Shown here: positions 5,097-6,228 of the stretch, piece after piece
How the letters are laid out: each line of letters starts with the position of its first letter
Numbering within the stretch: the first letter of the stretch is position 1
Assembly: GCA_945787925.1 (NCBI GenBank)
Contig: CALZJY010000127.1
Coordinates: 1 to 6,228, forward strand
From: an uncultured Anaerosporobacter sp.
GTDB taxonomy: Bacteria; Bacillota; Clostridia; Lachnospirales; Lachnospiraceae
DNA: 6,228 nt
Direction of reading: 5' to 3'
Notes under the pieces: generated by a model
Databases searched by the model: none
Told to the model about the DNA's origin: nothing
The model's input: only the letters and a program-made list of their open reading frames with translations
Made by a program: the position numbers and the translations under genes

Positions 5097-6228
5097 TTAT
5101 TCGTCTACACTATAGTTTGGAGCTTCTTTTGTAATATGAATGTCATGAGGATGACTTTCTTTTAAGGATGCAGCAGAAATCTTAACAAACTTTCCTGTTG
5201 TTTTTAATTCTTCCACTGTATGGCATCCACAATATCCCATACCAGAACGTAAACCACCTACTAATTGGAATACAGTATCTTCTACTGTTCCTTTGTAAGC
5301 CACACGGCCTTCTACGCCTTCTGGAACTAATTTTTTCGCTTCTGTTTGGAAGTAACGGTCTTTAGAACCATTTTCCATTGCTGCGATAGATCCCATACCA
5401 CGGTATACTTTATATTTTCTACCTTGGAATAATTCGAATGTTCCTGGAGATTCATCACAACCAGCAAAGATGCTTCCCATCATACATAAGTTTGCACCAG
5501 CTGCAATCGCTTTTGTCATATCTCCTGAATATTTGATACCACCATCAGCGATTACTGGAATTCCGTATTCTTTTGCAACTGCATAAGAATCCATGATTGC
5601 AGTAACTTGAGGAACACCGATACCTGCAACGACACGAGTCGTACAGATCGAACCCGGTCCGATACCAACTTTTACTGCATCAACGCCAGCTTCGATTAAG
5701 GCACGAGTACCTTCACCTGTTGCTACGTTACCTGCAATTACTTGTAATTCTGGATATTTTGCTTTTACCATTTTCACTGTATCAATTACGTTTTTAGAAT
5801 GACCATGAGCAGAGTCGATTACGATAACGTCTACTTTTGCATTTACTAATGCATCTACACGCTCTAAGATGTTGTTCGTAATACCTACAGCTGCACCACA
5901 AAGCAAGCGACCTTGTGCATCTTTTGCAGATAATGGATATTTAATTTGTTTTTCAATATCCTTGATTGTAATTAAACCTGTAAGGTTTCCTTCATCATCC
6001 ACTAATGGAAGTTTTTCAACACGAGCTTTTGCAAGGATGCTCTTTGCTTCCTCAAGAGTAATTCCTTGTTTTGCTGTTACTAAGTTTTTAGAAGTCATAC
6101 AATCTTTGATTTTCTTTGTATAATCTGTTTCAAATTTTAAGTCACGATTTGTAATGATACCAACTAATTTTTTACCTTCTGTAATTGGTACGCCGCTGAT
6201 TCTGAATTTCGCCATAAGATCATCTGCA
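5097..6228 (-). CDS. guaB: IMP dehydrogenase, C-terminal 376 residues (cut by window edge)
   Basis: This cytosolic enzyme oxidises IMP to XMP with NAD+, the committed step to GMP. The frame stays open to the right edge; the ATG at 6213-6215 is internal, because codons before it (ADDL) continue the family pattern LMAKFRISGVPI. About 110 N-terminal residues are missing, judging by the usual length near 485. Numbering from that internal Met, residues 1-30 end the first CBS domain and about 38-92 form the second (CMTSKNLVT to LITIKDIEK). The catalytic barrel follows: DSAHGHS (134-140), GNVAT (162-166), the catalytic loop GIGPGSICTTR with C191, ADGGIKYSGD (223-232), YRGMGS (271-276) and the flap Arg-Tyr pair in DRYFQ (R287, Y288). 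The ending ITKEAPNYSVDE is typical. The promoter lies outside the window; the gene ends at a shared bidirectional terminator. Confidence 0.97.
   Translation of the reverse strand, partial: ADDLMAKFRISGVPITEGKKLVGIITNRDLKFETDYTKKIKDCMTSKNLVTAKQGITLEEAKSILAKARVEKLPLVDDEGNLTGLITIKDIEKQIKYPLSAKDAQGRLLCGAAVGITNNILERVDALVNAKVDVIVIDSAHGHSKNVIDTVKMVKAKYPELQVIAGNVATGEGTRALIEAGVDAVKVGIGPGSICTTRVVAGIGVPQVTAIMDSYAVAKEYGIPVIADGGIKYSGDMTKAIAAGANLCMMGSIFAGCDESPGTFELFQGRKYKVYRGMGSIAAMENGSKDRYFQTEAKKLVPEGVEGRVAYKGTVEDTVFQLVGGLRSGMGYCGCHTVEELKTTGKFVKISAASLKESHPHDIHITKEAPNYSVDE

Noticed and set aside
6213..6215. ATG as the start of a short IMP dehydrogenase
   Set aside because: The frame continues upstream to the edge with ADDL, matching the IMPDH CBS region, so this is an internal Met of a gene cut by the window.
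1..6228. Mobile elements, CRISPR arrays, tRNA or rRNA genes, phage genes around the amidase
   Set aside because: No repeat-spacer pattern, transposase, integrase, holin or RNA-gene signature was seen. The amidase is membrane-anchored and sits in a housekeeping-type operon, so a phage origin is not supported.

Overview
The window looks like chromosomal DNA from a low-GC anaerobic Firmicute, most likely a clostridial lineage such as Lachnospiraceae. The basis is AT-rich intergenic DNA, strong AGGAGG-type ribosome binding sites 8 nt from starts, sigma-A-like promoters, a ZTP riboswitch on purH and a DUF1461 membrane protein. The genus cannot be named from this sequence alone.

Layout. Positions 1-1080 (minus strand) hold a two-component system: an OmpR/PhoB-type response regulator, followed 2 nt later by the N-terminal third or so of a membrane sensor histidine kinase that runs off the left edge. 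A sigma-A-like promoter (1136-1164) precedes the regulator, with hairpin-forming DNA directly upstream of it. Positions 1235-2838 (minus) hold a complete purH with its own intrinsic terminator. Positions 2839-3191 form a 353-base divergent intergenic region. On the minus strand it carries the purH promoter, a ZTP/ZMP riboswitch aptamer and an overlapping intrinsic terminator that acts as the expression platform. On the plus strand it carries the promoter and ribosome binding site of a three-gene operon. Positions 3192-5024 (plus) are that operon: a DUF1461/TIGR01906-type four-helix membrane protein, a dCMP deaminase and a membrane-anchored N-acetylmuramoyl-L-alanine amidase, with gaps of 22 and 8 nt. 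A 16-bp perfect hairpin (5047-5086) then serves as a bidirectional terminator between this operon and guaB (minus), whose N-terminus lies beyond the right edge.

How the genes work together. PurH makes IMP, and GuaB takes IMP to XMP on the way to GTP, so the two minus-strand metabolic genes are consecutive steps of purine synthesis although the plus-strand operon separates them. The PurH substrate ZMP (AICAR monophosphate) is a ligand of the riboswitch class in front of purH, so substrate build-up should relieve termination and raise PurH. The dCMP deaminase feeds dUMP to thymidylate synthesis, and the amidase acts on peptidoglycan; why they share an operon with a DUF1461 protein is not evident. 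No mobile element, CRISPR array, tRNA or rRNA was seen. Nothing here qualifies as a clearly new system. The best non-coding find is the purH riboswitch, and the most open questions are the DUF1461 operon and a short sequence repeated beyond two minus-strand terminators.
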